DNA of 64,000 nucleotides from Catenuloplanes atrovinosus. GTDB taxonomy: Bacteria; Actinomycetota; Actinomycetes; Mycobacteriales; Micromonosporaceae. This document shows positions 21,788 through 30,165 of this stretch, in pieces. The notes under the pieces were generated by a model, which did no database searches, was not told the DNA's origin, and saw only the letters and a program-made list of their open reading frames with translations. Position numbers and translations under genes: made by a program. How positions within the stretch are numbered: the first letter of the stretch is position 1; each line of letters opens with the position of its first letter. The stretch is taken from the NCBI RefSeq assembly GCF_031458235.1, contig NZ_JAVDYB010000001.1, forward strand, positions 5,256,001 to 5,320,000. The letters run 5' to 3'.

Positions 21788-24542
21788 TGTCTGCTCCCCG
21801 GGGTGGCTCCGGTGGCTGCGTCGCTTGATGGCGGTGATCGTCGAGCCGGGTGAGGTTGGCGCGGATGGTGGTGGTCTGTGGGTGGTCGGGGCCGAGGGCG
21901 GCCAGGCTGATGGTCAGGGCCTGCTCGTATTGGGTGCGGGCCTCGTCCAGCCGGCCCAGCGCCTGCAACACACTGCCGAAGTTGTTGCGCCAGATGCCGA
22001 TGTCGGGGTGGTTGGGGCCGAGGGCGGCCAGGCTGATCGTCAAGGCCTGTTCGTATTGGGTGTGGGCCTCGTCCAGCCGGCCCAGCGACTGCAACACGCT
22101 TCCGAGGTTGTTGCGCCGGATGCCGATGTCGGGGTGGTCGGGGCCGAGGGCGGCCAGGCTGATCGTCAGGGCCTGCTCGTACTGGGTGTGGGCCTCGTCC
22201 AGCCGACCCAGCGCCCGCAACACGCCGCCGAGGTTGCCGCGCCAGATACCGATGTCGGGGTGGTCGGGACCGAGGGCGGCCAGGCCGATCGTCAAGGCCT
22301 GCTCCAACTGGGTGTGGGCCTCGTCCAGCCGGCCCAGATCCTGCAACACGCTGCCGAGGTTGTTGCGCCGGATGCCGATGTCGGGGTGGTCGGGACCGAG
22401 GGCGGCCAGGCTGATCGTCAAGGCCTGCTCCAACTGGGTGTGGGCCTCGTCCAGCCGGCCCAGATCCTGCAACACGTTGCCGAGGTTGCTACGCCGGATG
22501 CCGATTTCGGGGTGGTCAGGGCCGAGGGCTGCCAGGCCGATGGTCAGGGCCTGCTCGTACTGGGTGTGGGCCTCGTCCAGCCGACCCAGAGCTCGTAATA
22601 CGCGGCCGAGGCCGCCGCGCCAGATACCAATGTCCGGGTGGTCGGGGCCGAGGGCGGCCAGGCCGATCGCCAGGGCCTGCTCGAACTGGGTGTGGGCCTC
22701 GTCCAGTCGGCCCAGATCCTGCAACACGCGGCCGAGTTCGTCGTGGCGCCAGGCGGTGTCGGGGTGTTCAGGGCCGGATGCGGCGCTGGTGAGGTGCAGG
22801 GCGCGTCGGGCGAGTGGTTCGGCTTGCCGGTACTGACCCGACTCACGTAGATAGGCGGACGCGCGGTGCAGCAGGAAGCCTGCGTCGTCTTCGCCGACGT
22901 GTAGCCGTTCGGCGTGCTCGGCCACGGCCAGCACCTGTGGCAGCAGACGCTGGCAGTCATCCCAGCGCTCCACCTCCCAGCTGTCGTCCGGAAACAGCGC
23001 ACGCACCAGCGTGGTCGCGACACCGGCCCAGCGGGCTTCCTCGGCCGGGTCGAGGCGGGCCTGGACGACGGTCTGAACGAGGCGGTGCATCTCGGTATGG
23101 GCCGGGGTCAGCTCGATCAGCGCGTACCGGCCCGCGGCCTCCAGCAGCCGGTTGTAGGCCAGCCGGTCCGACACCACCACACCAAGCTCCGGCGGCAACA
23201 GGTCCGGCGCCTCAGCGACCAAGCCCCGCGGAACCTGCGGCGCGAGAAACGCCAGCAGCGTCAGTAATTGCTCGGCCAGTGGCTGTGTCGTGTGGACCCG
23301 TTCCAGTGACAGTGACCACACCGTGGCCACCCGCCGCCTATCAGCGTCTCTCGGTGTACCCGCACCATGATCTGCCGGGGCTGGTGTGAAGATCTCCCGG
23401 GCATGGTCGCGGACCAGCCGGACGTAGACGGCCAGGTCTTCGCCGGTCTGTTCCAGATAGGCCGCGGCTTCCTCCACCGCCAGCGGCAGGTCCCCCACCA
23501 ACTCCGCTAGTTCTGACAGCAGCCGTTCGTCGTCGTGCCGGGTCCGGGACCGCAGGAAAGCCACCGACTCCGCCCGCGACCACACACCCACCTGCACCGT
23601 GCGCGCCTTTCCCCGCCAGTCCGGCCAGCGGGAGGTCACCAGCACATGCCCGCCACCACCGGCCGGGATCAGACCGGCAAGCGACGACGGCTGCTCCGCG
23701 TTATCGAAGATCAGCAGCCACCGGTCCGAGCTTTGCAACCGGCCGAACACGGCCGCGACCACATCCGGATCGTCGACCGGCACGGTCAGTCCGAGCTCCC
23801 GGCCGAGCGCGGCCAGCTGCCCTGCCACGGTGGCGGGCTGTTCCGCGTCGATCCACCACATCACGTCGTAGTCACTGCGGAACCGGTACGCGTACTCGAC
23901 CGCGAGGGTGGTCTTACCCACCCCACCCAGTCCATGCAACGCCCCCGACACCACCGCCGCCGGCCCCGGTGACCGTAACCCCTCATACACCTGCCGCACC
24001 ACGCTCTCCCGGCCGGTGAACAACAGATTCCGCTGCGGCAGATTCGCCACCTCCGGCCCGGCACCGGGAAACCGCACCGGCCGCGGCACACCACCCCGCC
24101 CCGGATAAGGCGCCGACGCCGGCCGTGGCCGGTCGGTGTCCACCGCCGCCAGCAACTTCCGCCGCGCACCCACCTCACCGACCTCGGTCAGGTCCACATA
24201 CACCCGGCTGGCCAGCAACCCTGGTGGCTCACACGGCTGCACCAGCACCGGGATCAGCACACCGAGTTCACCCGTCGGATCCCGCGCGAACGCCGCGCGC
24301 CACTCCGACTCGCCGAATTCCGACACCAGATACGCCGGCGACAACACCGCGATCGTCCGCTCCGCGTCCACAATCGCCGCCTGCATCTCATGCACGAAAT
24401 CCCGGCCCGGCCGAAAATCCGCCGCCTGATACCGCGTCGAATACCCCGCCCCTTCAAGCTGCACCGAGATCCACGCAGCCCAACCGCGATTCTCACTCGC
24501 ATAGCTGATGAAGAAATCCAGCCCCGACCGCTCTCCAGCCAC
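21780..24542 (-). CDS. TIR - NB-ARC - TPR protein
   Basis: 920 residues from GTG 24542, seven bases after GGGGAGG. The open frame continues to 24662 and would add a hydrophobic leader, but that part lacks a ribosome site and the TIR fold would begin normally at LDFFISYAS (residue 9). TIR domain about 9-130, with SPAYLVSEFGESEW carrying the glutamate region used by NAD-cleaving TIRs. NB-ARC follows: P-loop GLGGVGKTT near residue 203, Walker B WLLIFDNAEQ, GDLPLAVEEAAAYL and a C-terminal winged-helix-like part ending in MHRLVQTVV. Residues about 589-882 are seven 42-residue kinesin-light-chain-type TPRs, then a Pro-rich tail. Plant and bacterial TIR-NB proteins act as infection sensors. Homologues also occur in FxSxx-type loci, not seen here. 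Confidence 0.93.
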   Translation of the reverse strand: MAGERSGLDFFISYASENRGWAAWISVQLEGAGYSTRYQAADFRPGRDFVHEMQAAIVDAERTIAVLSPAYLVSEFGESEWRAAFARDPTGELGVLIPVLVQPCEPPGLLASRVYVDLTEVGEVGARRKLLAAVDTDRPRPASAPYPGRGGVPRPVRFPGAGPEVANLPQRNLLFTGRESVVRQVYEGLRSPGPAAVVSGALHGLGGVGKTTLAVEYAYRFRSDYDVMWWIDAEQPATVAGQLAALGRELGLTVPVDDPDVVAAVFGRLQSSDRWLLIFDNAEQPSSLAGLIPAGGGGHVLVTSRWPDWRGKARTVQVGVWSRAESVAFLRSRTRHDDERLLSELAELVGDLPLAVEEAAAYLEQTGEDLAVYVRLVRDHAREIFTPAPADHGAGTPRDADRRRVATVWSLSLERVHTTQPLAEQLLTLLAFLAPQVPRGLVAEAPDLLPPELGVVVSDRLAYNRLLEAAGRYALIELTPAHTEMHRLVQTVVQARLDPAEEARWAGVATTLVRALFPDDSWEVERWDDCQRLLPQVLAVAEHAERLHVGEDDAGFLLHRASAYLRESGQYRQAEPLARRALHLTSAASGPEHPDTAWRHDELGRVLQDLGRLDEAHTQFEQALAIGLAALGPDHPDIGIWRGGLGRVLRALGRLDEAHTQYEQALTIGLAALGPDHPEIGIRRSNLGNVLQDLGRLDEAHTQLEQALTISLAALGPDHPDIGIRRNNLGSVLQDLGRLDEAHTQLEQALTIGLAALGPDHPDIGIWRGNLGGVLRALGRLDEAHTQYEQALTISLAALGPDHPDIGIRRNNLGSVLQSLGRLDEAHTQYEQALTISLAALGPNHPDIGIWRNNFGSVLQALGRLDEARTQYEQALTISLAALGPDHPQTTTIRANLTRLDDHRHQATQPPEPPRGADSE
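21897..22778 (-). repeat. Seven near-identical 126-bp TPR-coding repeats
   Basis: Seven consecutive 126-bp units, each encoding LGPDHPDIGI...LGRLDEAHTQ.EQAL.I.LAA (42 residues), occupy 882 bp exactly. Units differ at only a few sites (IWR/IRR, QDLGR/RALGR, YEQ/LEQ), far less than old TPR arrays. This implies recent duplication or gene conversion, as expected for a sensor surface under changing selection. Confidence 0.95.
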
Positions 24543-25112
24543 CCCAAAGCCTCCCCGGCAACCAGCGAACGCCCATGCTACCGAGCCCACACCACCCACA
24601 GTGCACACAGAAAAGATCAACACACACGACAACACGAGAGAAGCGGAAGAACAGCCCAGCACGGCAATTCACCGTTTCGAAGATCGACGCCATAGCTGCC
24701 CGAGTCATGATCAGATATACGGATCTGCCGCAGACAAAGGCGACCGGCGTCCCAGCGTCATCACGGAATTGGCGTAGGAAGCCGCCGGGGCCGTGGAGGG
24801 TCGGGGCAGGCGGACGATCGAGGCGGGCACGCCGGTGGCGGCCAGGTCGCGCAGCACGCCTCCGGCGGCGCCGCGCGGGCCGGTACGGCAGCGGCGCCGC
24901 GTGGACGCGCTGACCGCGCGGCTGGCGGCGCAGGCCCGGGATCGCGGTGTTCACGACCGTGTGGGAGCGGTGGGCGGCGTCGGAGCGCTGATGCGGAACA
25001 CGGTGGACCGAATGCACGGCGCCGGAGCGTGCCGCCGGTGGGGGGTGCCCTACCCGGCTTCCGGGGGGTAGCGGGAGTGACCGGGTGCCGGCCGGCTCGG
25101 CAGAGTCGGGGC
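24543..25112. other. Gene-poor junction upstream of the TIR module
   Basis: 570 bp between divergent genes without a convincing ORF. 24560-24780 is clearly less GC-rich than its surroundings (runs such as ACACACGACAACACGAGAG), includes GTGCAC (24601-24606) and should hold the TIR promoter. 24790-25000 looks codon-like on the minus strand (VLRDLAATGVPASIVRLP in one frame) but is broken in all frames, perhaps a decayed gene. The composition break suggests an insertion boundary. Confidence 0.45.
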
Positions 25113-26279
25113 ATGTTGTCGATACGGATGAATGCCGCCGCACTGTGCGGCGTGGTGCTGGCGGGGTCGGTGGGCGTCGCCCCGGCGACGGCCGCGCCGG
25201 TCGGCTCGCTCGTCTCCGTCACGCCGGTCGTGACGATGGACGCGGCGCAGGCCGGCGCCTATCTGAGCGGGTACGGGCTGGACGCGTCACGCGTGCGGTA
25301 CGGCGTGGACGCGAAGCGGATCGTGTACCGGACCGTCGACCCGGAGGGCGCGCCGACCACGGCGAGCGCGCTGGTGGTGCTGCCGCTCGCCGGCGACCGG
25401 GCACCGCGGCAGGTGGCGTGGCTGCACGGCACCACGGCGTACCGCGGATCGGTGGCGTCGGTCAGCGACGGCGGCGATCGCGCCGCGGCGGTGCTGTTCG
25501 CGTCCGCTGGCTATCTGACCACGGCGCCGGACTATCTCGGGCTGGGTGAGGGGCCGGGCACGCATCCGTACGCGCATCCGCCGTCGACCGTGACCGCATC
25601 GGCCGACGCGCTGCGCGCGGCGCGGCGGCTGGCCACCCGGCACGGGCTGCGGCCGGACCAGCGGGTGCTGGTCACCGGGCATTCGCAGGGCGGGCAGGCC
25701 ACGATGGCGCTCGGCCAGGCGCTGCAGCGGGAGTCCGCGCTGGGCGCGCTGGCGCCGATCGCCGGCCCGATGCGGCCGAGCACGCTGATCGCGGACGCGC
25801 TGGACGGCCGGATCGCGCACGCGGTGGCGTACCTGGCGTACTGGACCGTGGCCTGGAACCGGCTCTACCAGCTGTACGACTCGCCGGCGGAGGCGTTCCG
25901 CGACCCGTCGGTCGAGGCGCTGTTCGACGGCGAGCACCGCAACGAGGAGGTGTTCGCCCAGCTGCCGGCGACGGTGTCCGAGCTGTTCACGGACGAGTAC
26001 CTGGCCCGGCTGCGGCACCCGGACGGCGTGCTGCGCGACGCGCTGGCCGACGCGGACCGGTACTGCGACTGGCGTCCCCGCGTCCCGGTGCGCCTCTACG
26101 CCTCCAGCGGCGACCTCGACGTCCCGATCGCCAACTCGCACTACTGCCGCGACCGGCTCCGCTCCCCCGCCGCCGTCATCGACCTGGGCGCGACCGTCGA
26201 CCACGGCCAGGCCTTCCAGCTCGCCCTGCCCCGCGTCCTCGCCGACTTCGACCGCACGGCGTACGCCGGCGGAGTGTGA
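25113..26279 (+). CDS. Secreted alpha/beta hydrolase (lipase/esterase-like)
   Basis: 388 residues from ATG 25113 (MLSIRMNAAALCG); the second ATG at 25128 is possible. A signal peptide is evident (hydrophobic core ALCGVVLAGSVGVAPATA, cleavage likely after AAPATAA). The nucleophile elbow is GHSQGG; upstream are VAWLHGTTAYRG and PDYLGLGEG, the oxyanion and strand motifs seen in secretory lipases (LIP family) of actinobacteria. Candidate acid and base are the Asp in ASSGDLDVPI and the His in TVDHGQAF. It should act outside the cell on esters; the substrate is unknown. It is monocistronic, with a shared terminator against the convergent pucR gene. Confidence 0.88.
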   Translation: MLSIRMNAAALCGVVLAGSVGVAPATAAPVGSLVSVTPVVTMDAAQAGAYLSGYGLDASRVRYGVDAKRIVYRTVDPEGAPTTASALVVLPLAGDRAPRQVAWLHGTTAYRGSVASVSDGGDRAAAVLFASAGYLTTAPDYLGLGEGPGTHPYAHPPSTVTASADALRAARRLATRHGLRPDQRVLVTGHSQGGQATMALGQALQRESALGALAPIAGPMRPSTLIADALDGRIAHAVAYLAYWTVAWNRLYQLYDSPAEAFRDPSVEALFDGEHRNEEVFAQLPATVSELFTDEYLARLRHPDGVLRDALADADRYCDWRPRVPVRLYASSGDLDVPIANSHYCRDRLRSPAAVIDLGATVDHGQAFQLALPRVLADFDRTAYAGGV

Positions 26280-26288
26280 TCTCCCCAT

Positions 26289-26324
26289 GGCCGGGCCGGT
26301 CTCGGTACGGACACCGGCCCGGCC
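26289..26324. terminator. Bidirectional terminator
   Basis: Perfect 12-bp arms GGCCGGGCCGGT (26289-26300) and ACCGGCCCGGCC (26313-26324) with a 12-base loop, centred between the convergent hydrolase and pucR stops. Confidence 0.85.
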
Positions 26325-26333
26325 GTCGTCCGG

Positions 26334-27953
26334 TCAGCGGTCGCGGATGGAGGGGAGGGCGAGGAGGGCGACGTGGAGGGAGAGGCAGGTGTCGACGGAG
26401 TCGAGGTCGGCCTGGAGGATGCGGGAGATGCGGGAGAGGCGTTCGTAGAAGGCGGGGCGCGACAGGTGGGCGGCGGAGGCGGCGGCCGACTTGTTGCGGC
26501 CGTTGTCCAGGTAGGCGCGCAGCGTGTCGAGCAGCTGGTCGCGGGGGTTTCCGGCGTCGTGGGCGAGCAGCGCGCCGAGTTCGCGTTCGACGAAGGTCTG
26601 CAGGCGGGGCTCGTCGCGCAGCAGGTGCAGCAGGCCGGCCAGGCCGACGTCGGGGAGGCGGAAGACGGGGACGTCGCGGCGGTCGTGGCGGGCGGCGTCG
26701 GCGACCTGGCGGGCCTCGGCCAGTGAGCGGCGGGCCTCGCGGAGCGTGGGGGCGCCGGTGCCGGCGGCGACGATGACCGCGGGGGCGTCGGCGCCGCGCG
26801 CGCGGTGCAGCGCGGCGGCGACGTCGGACAGCGCGCGCTCCTCGGCGGAGGCCGCGCGCAGGGCCAGCAGGGCACCGACCGTGGTGTCGTCGATGGCGCT
26901 GGTCAGGCCCGGGATCGCGGTCTCGCTCAGGGCGGTGCCGACCGCCTCCGCGAGGTCGCGCAGGCGGGCCTGGCCGGAGTCGGCGAGATCGGGGCGGGGG
27001 TCGCGGAAGCGGATGACCACGCCGACCAGGTGGCGGCGCTCCAGCGGGACGCCGAGCGCGCGGGCGCGCAGTGCGACCTCGTCGACCGGGCGGGCGTGGT
27101 CCAGCAGCGCGGTCAGCAGCGTGCGGTGGATCTGGCGTTCCAGGCCCTCGGCGTCCCGGCGGATCAGGCGGCCCAGCGCGAGCGTGGAGGCGGCCCGTTC
27201 CAGCAGGATGGCGAGGCGGGACGGGGGCGCGGCCGGGCCGGGCCAGCGCAGCAGCAGGCGGCCCCAGTCCTGGCCGCGCGCGCCGACCGTGGTGACCAGC
27301 CAGCCGGAGAGGTACGCGGTGCGGGAGGCGGGCTGGAGCCGGCGCGAGTGCTGCTCCCAGTCGTCGAGCAGCAGTTCCGGGCGGTCGCCGGCGGTGTCGT
27401 AGGCGAGCACCTGCCGGGACAGGTTCTCCAGCACCACCGGGCAGCCGGACAGCAGCGCGGCCTGGTGCACGACCTCGGACGGCTCGGCGCCCTCCACGGA
27501 CAGCTCGGTGAAACGCTGGTGGATCTCCTCGGTGGCGCGCAGTTCGGTCAGCTGGGCGTCCACGATCAGCGCGTGCACGGCCTCGGTGATGCGGACGAAC
27601 CGGACGGTGCGGCGCAGCTCGATCAGCGGCAGCCCGTGCCGGGACGCGGCCGCCACCATGGCGCGCGGCAGCGACGAGGCGAACCGGCCGCGGCCCAGCT
27701 CGATGACCAGCCCGGCGGCGCCGACCTCGGCGAGCGCGTCCACGAACGCGCGCAGCGCGTCGTCCGAGGGCGGCAGGCCGATGCCGGTGCTGAGCACGAG
27801 TTCGCCGCCGCGCAGCAGCGTGGCGATGTCCGGCACCTCGGCGACGTGCACCCACCGGACCGGCTGGTCGAGCGCGGACGCGCCGGCCAGCACGCGAGGA
27901 AGGCCGTGGCGGACCGGGTCCAGCGCCAGGATCTCGCTCACGGTGGGGAACAC
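26334..27953 (-). CDS. PucR-family transcriptional regulator
   Basis: 539 residues from GTG 27953. The N-terminal PucR domain (about 1-120: VSEILALDPVRHGLPRVLAG, VRWVHVAEVPDIATLLRGGELVLSTG) is the purine-catabolism regulator type. A GGDEF-like middle domain has no GGDEF motif. The C-terminal helix-turn-helix of the PucR/CdaR type (LLDTLRAYLDNGRNKSAAA, HLSRPAFYERLSRI) is complete. Such proteins activate purine, amino acid or polyketide genes. It is divergent from the SDR gene with only 58 bp between starts, so it may control that gene and itself. In streptomycetes a PucR gene often sits beside omega-aminotransferase and mmsA genes; here those are 17 kb away. Confidence 0.92.
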   Translation of the reverse strand: MFPTVSEILALDPVRHGLPRVLAGASALDQPVRWVHVAEVPDIATLLRGGELVLSTGIGLPPSDDALRAFVDALAEVGAAGLVIELGRGRFASSLPRAMVAAASRHGLPLIELRRTVRFVRITEAVHALIVDAQLTELRATEEIHQRFTELSVEGAEPSEVVHQAALLSGCPVVLENLSRQVLAYDTAGDRPELLLDDWEQHSRRLQPASRTAYLSGWLVTTVGARGQDWGRLLLRWPGPAAPPSRLAILLERAASTLALGRLIRRDAEGLERQIHRTLLTALLDHARPVDEVALRARALGVPLERRHLVGVVIRFRDPRPDLADSGQARLRDLAEAVGTALSETAIPGLTSAIDDTTVGALLALRAASAEERALSDVAAALHRARGADAPAVIVAAGTGAPTLREARRSLAEARQVADAARHDRRDVPVFRLPDVGLAGLLHLLRDEPRLQTFVERELGALLAHDAGNPRDQLLDTLRAYLDNGRNKSAAASAAHLSRPAFYERLSRISRILQADLDSVDTCLSLHVALLALPSIRDR

Positions 27954-28011
27954 GCCGCAAGGCTACCCAGCTAAGGTCTGCTGGCTGAACAACCGAGAGG
28001 TGGGGCTAGGG

Positions 28012-28779
28012 ATGGCCAGGGTTCTGATAACCGGCTCGTCGAGCGGGATCGGGCGGGCGGGGGCGAACGCGCTGGTCGCGCAGGGCCACGAGGTCGTGCT
28101 GCACGCGCGGAACGAGCGCCGGGCCGCGGAGGCCGGGCAGGCCGTGCCGGGCGCGCTCGGCATCGCGATCGGTGACCTGTCCTCGTTCGCCGCGACCCGG
28201 AAGCTGGCGGTTCAGGCGGCGGAGTTCGGCCCGTACGACACGATCGTGCTGAACGCGGGCGTGGGGCGGCTGCACGACCCGGATCGCGCGCTGTCCGAGG
28301 ACGGCAACGAGCTGACGTTCCAGGTCAACACGCTCTCCGCGTACCTGCTGACGGCCCTTCTGCCCCGCCCGAAGCGGTTGGTCTTCACGTCGTCCGCGCT
28401 GGCCGGGCAGGGCGTGCTGGACCTGGACGACCCGAACTACGAGCGCCGGCCGTACCACGGGCGTGAGGCGTACTGCTCCACGAAGCTGCACCTGGTGCTG
28501 CTGGCGTTCGGCCTGGGCCGCCGCTGGCCGGAGGTGGAGAGCATCGCGTTCGATCCCGGGTTCGTGGCGACGCAGATGACGGTGCGCAACGGTGACGTGG
28601 CGCCGCTGGACGCGCAGCACGCGGGCGACCGGCTGGCCCGGGTGGCGGTCGCCGGCACCACGGCGGCCAACCGGTACGACACCGAGCGGGCGTGGCAGCC
28701 GGGCGCGGCCGAGCTCGACCCGGCGAGGCAGGACGGCCTGCTGCGCGTCTGCGCCACGCTGACCGGCGTCACGATCTAG
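28012..28779 (+). CDS. SDR-family oxidoreductase
   Basis: 255 residues from ATG 28012 (MARVLITGSSSGIG), with GAGAGGTGGGG just upstream; a GTG four codons earlier is less well placed. It has the Rossmann TGxxxGxG motif (TGSSSGIG), NAG (LNAGVG), the catalytic serine (VFTSSALAG) and YxxxK (YCSTK). Classical short-chain dehydrogenases use NAD(P)H on small alcohols or ketones; here the substrate is unknown. Residues LDLDDPNYERRPYHG between the Ser and Tyr resemble the retinol dehydrogenase/WW-domain oxidoreductase-like subgroup. It is divergent from pucR and is followed by a hairpin. Confidence 0.9.
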   Translation: MARVLITGSSSGIGRAGANALVAQGHEVVLHARNERRAAEAGQAVPGALGIAIGDLSSFAATRKLAVQAAEFGPYDTIVLNAGVGRLHDPDRALSEDGNELTFQVNTLSAYLLTALLPRPKRLVFTSSALAGQGVLDLDDPNYERRPYHGREAYCSTKLHLVLLAFGLGRRWPEVESIAFDPGFVATQMTVRNGDVAPLDAQHAGDRLARVAVAGTTAANRYDTERAWQPGAAELDPARQDGLLRVCATLTGVTI

Positions 28780-28787
28780 GGGCGTGT

Positions 28788-28805
28788 CCGGCGGATCTTC
28801 GCCGG
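28788..28805 (+). terminator. Hairpin after the SDR gene
   Basis: CCGGCG (28788-28793) and CGCCGG (28800-28805) with loop GATCTT, nine bases past the SDR stop. A wider weak pairing of GGGCGTG with GGGACGCCC farther downstream may extend it. Confidence 0.5.
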
Positions 28806-28877
28806 GCGTGGCACGCTTGGATCCGTGGGACGCCCACCACGCCTGCTCGGCGCCGGCCTGATCAAGCGGGAGGCCTG

Positions 28878-29333
28878 ATGTCCGTCGCGGTCGCGGCGCC
28901 GCACCCGGCGGCGATCGACGCGGCCCCGCCGCACACGCTCTGCCCCACGAGCGCCACCACGCCGGACGGCGACGTGGTGGCGCTCGGCTGCCGGGGTGGC
29001 CGCTCCCAGCCCTGGATCCCGGCCCAGGTGGCACCGTTCGTGCTGGACTCGGAGGACCTCGCCGGGCTGCTCGCCCGGCCGCGCTGGATCATCGGCGGGC
29101 GCGAGATCGACCGGGACGTACCCACGCTGCCGCTGGAGCCGGGCACGCCGGGCGTGGACGCGCTCGTCCGTACCGCCGAGGGTTTGGATCTGGTCGTGGA
29201 CGTCACGGCCGGGCCGCACGACGACGCCGGCCACGTGCGGGTGGCGCGGCTGACCGGCGGCGCGCTGGCCGCCGCCGGCGACCCGCGCGCGGACGGGCTG
29301 GCCGCCGTCCTTCCGGCGGGCGGGCCGCGATGA
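28878..29333 (+). CDS. Conserved-type hypothetical protein coupled to TauE exporter
   Basis: 151 residues from ATG 28878, preceded by GGGAGG. The sequence is soluble, rich in Ala, Asp and Gly, with two cysteines (TLCPTS, ALGCRG) and no signal peptide or helix. I recognise no family. The stop overlaps the start of the TauE/SafE exporter by four bases (ATGA), so the two are translated together and may share a task such as sensing or handling the transported anion. Confidence 0.7.
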   Translation: MSVAVAAPHPAAIDAAPPHTLCPTSATTPDGDVVALGCRGGRSQPWIPAQVAPFVLDSEDLAGLLARPRWIIGGREIDRDVPTLPLEPGTPGVDALVRTAEGLDLVVDVTAGPHDDAGHVRVARLTGGALAAAGDPRADGLAAVLPAGGPR

Positions 29334-30100
29334 GCTGGCTCGACGCCGCGCTGCTGGTGGCGGCCGGGCTGGCGGCCGGTATCGTGAACGCGATCGCCGG
29401 CGGCGGGTCGCTGATCTCGTTCCCGACCATGGTGGCGATCGGCATCCCGCCGGTGTCGGCGAACGTGAGCAACTCGCTGTCGGTGGCGCCCGGGTACGCG
29501 TCCAGCGTGGTCGGCAGCCGCGCGGACCTGGCCGGGCAGGGCCGCCGCGTGCTGCGGATCGTGCCGACCGCGCTGGCCGGCGCCGCCTGCGGGTGCGCGC
29601 TGCTGCTGAACACGCCGCGCGACCTGTTCGACTACGTGGTGCCGTTCCTGGTGCTGGGCGCCACGATGACGCTGGCGTTCCAGGCGCGGCTGCGCGCGCT
29701 GGTCGGGCATCCGCGCGAGGTGTCGCCCGCGCGCGGCGTGGTCATGCTGCACACCGCGGTGTTCCTGTGCGCGGTCTACGGCGGCTACTTCAACGCCGCG
29801 CTGGGCGTGCTGCTGGTCGCCGGGCTGGCGCTGGTGCTGGACGAGACGCTGGCACGGGTGAGCGCGCTGAAGAACCTGCTCTCCGCCGTGGTGGGCGTGG
29901 TGACCGTGGCGGTCTACAGCGCGTTCGGCCCGGTCGACTGGGCCGCGGTGGCGGCGGTGGCGCCGGCCACCGTGGTCGGCGGCTACCTGGGCGCGCGGCT
30001 GGCCCGGCGGCTGCCGGCCGCGGTGCTGCGCGTGGTGATCGTGGTGTTCGGCACCGCGGTCGGCGTCTGGCTGCTGGTGCGCGCGCTGTTCCTCTCCTGA
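29330..30100 (+). CDS. TauE/SafE-family anion exporter
   Basis: 256 residues, almost entirely hydrophobic, with about eight helices in two related halves. Family hallmarks are NAIAGGGSLISFP in the first half and GGYFNAALGVLLVAGLAL in the second, with VSANVSNSLSVAPGYASS between them. TauE/SafE proteins move sulfite, sulfoacetate or related organosulfonates across the membrane. No sulfonate gene is nearby, so the substrate is open. It is coupled to the preceding hypothetical gene. Confidence 0.9.
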   Translation: MSWLDAALLVAAGLAAGIVNAIAGGGSLISFPTMVAIGIPPVSANVSNSLSVAPGYASSVVGSRADLAGQGRRVLRIVPTALAGAACGCALLLNTPRDLFDYVVPFLVLGATMTLAFQARLRALVGHPREVSPARGVVMLHTAVFLCAVYGGYFNAALGVLLVAGLALVLDETLARVSALKNLLSAVVGVVTVAVYSAFGPVDWAAVAAVAPATVVGGYLGARLARRLPAAVLRVVIVVFGTAVGVWLLVRALFLS

Positions 30101-30165
30101 GCCCCGACGCGCGCCGTCGAGTACCGCTCCGGTTTCCGGTATCGCGGCTGCGAGAATGCGGAACC

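Noticed and set aside
21897-22778. CRISPR or satellite array at the 126-bp repeats
   Set aside because: They are in frame and encode a regular 42-residue TPR; the array is coding.
24543-24662. N-terminal hydrophobic extension of the TIR protein
   Set aside because: It would add a membrane signal, but no ribosome site is present, while GTG 24542 has GGGGAGG seven bases upstream and starts just before the TIR fold.
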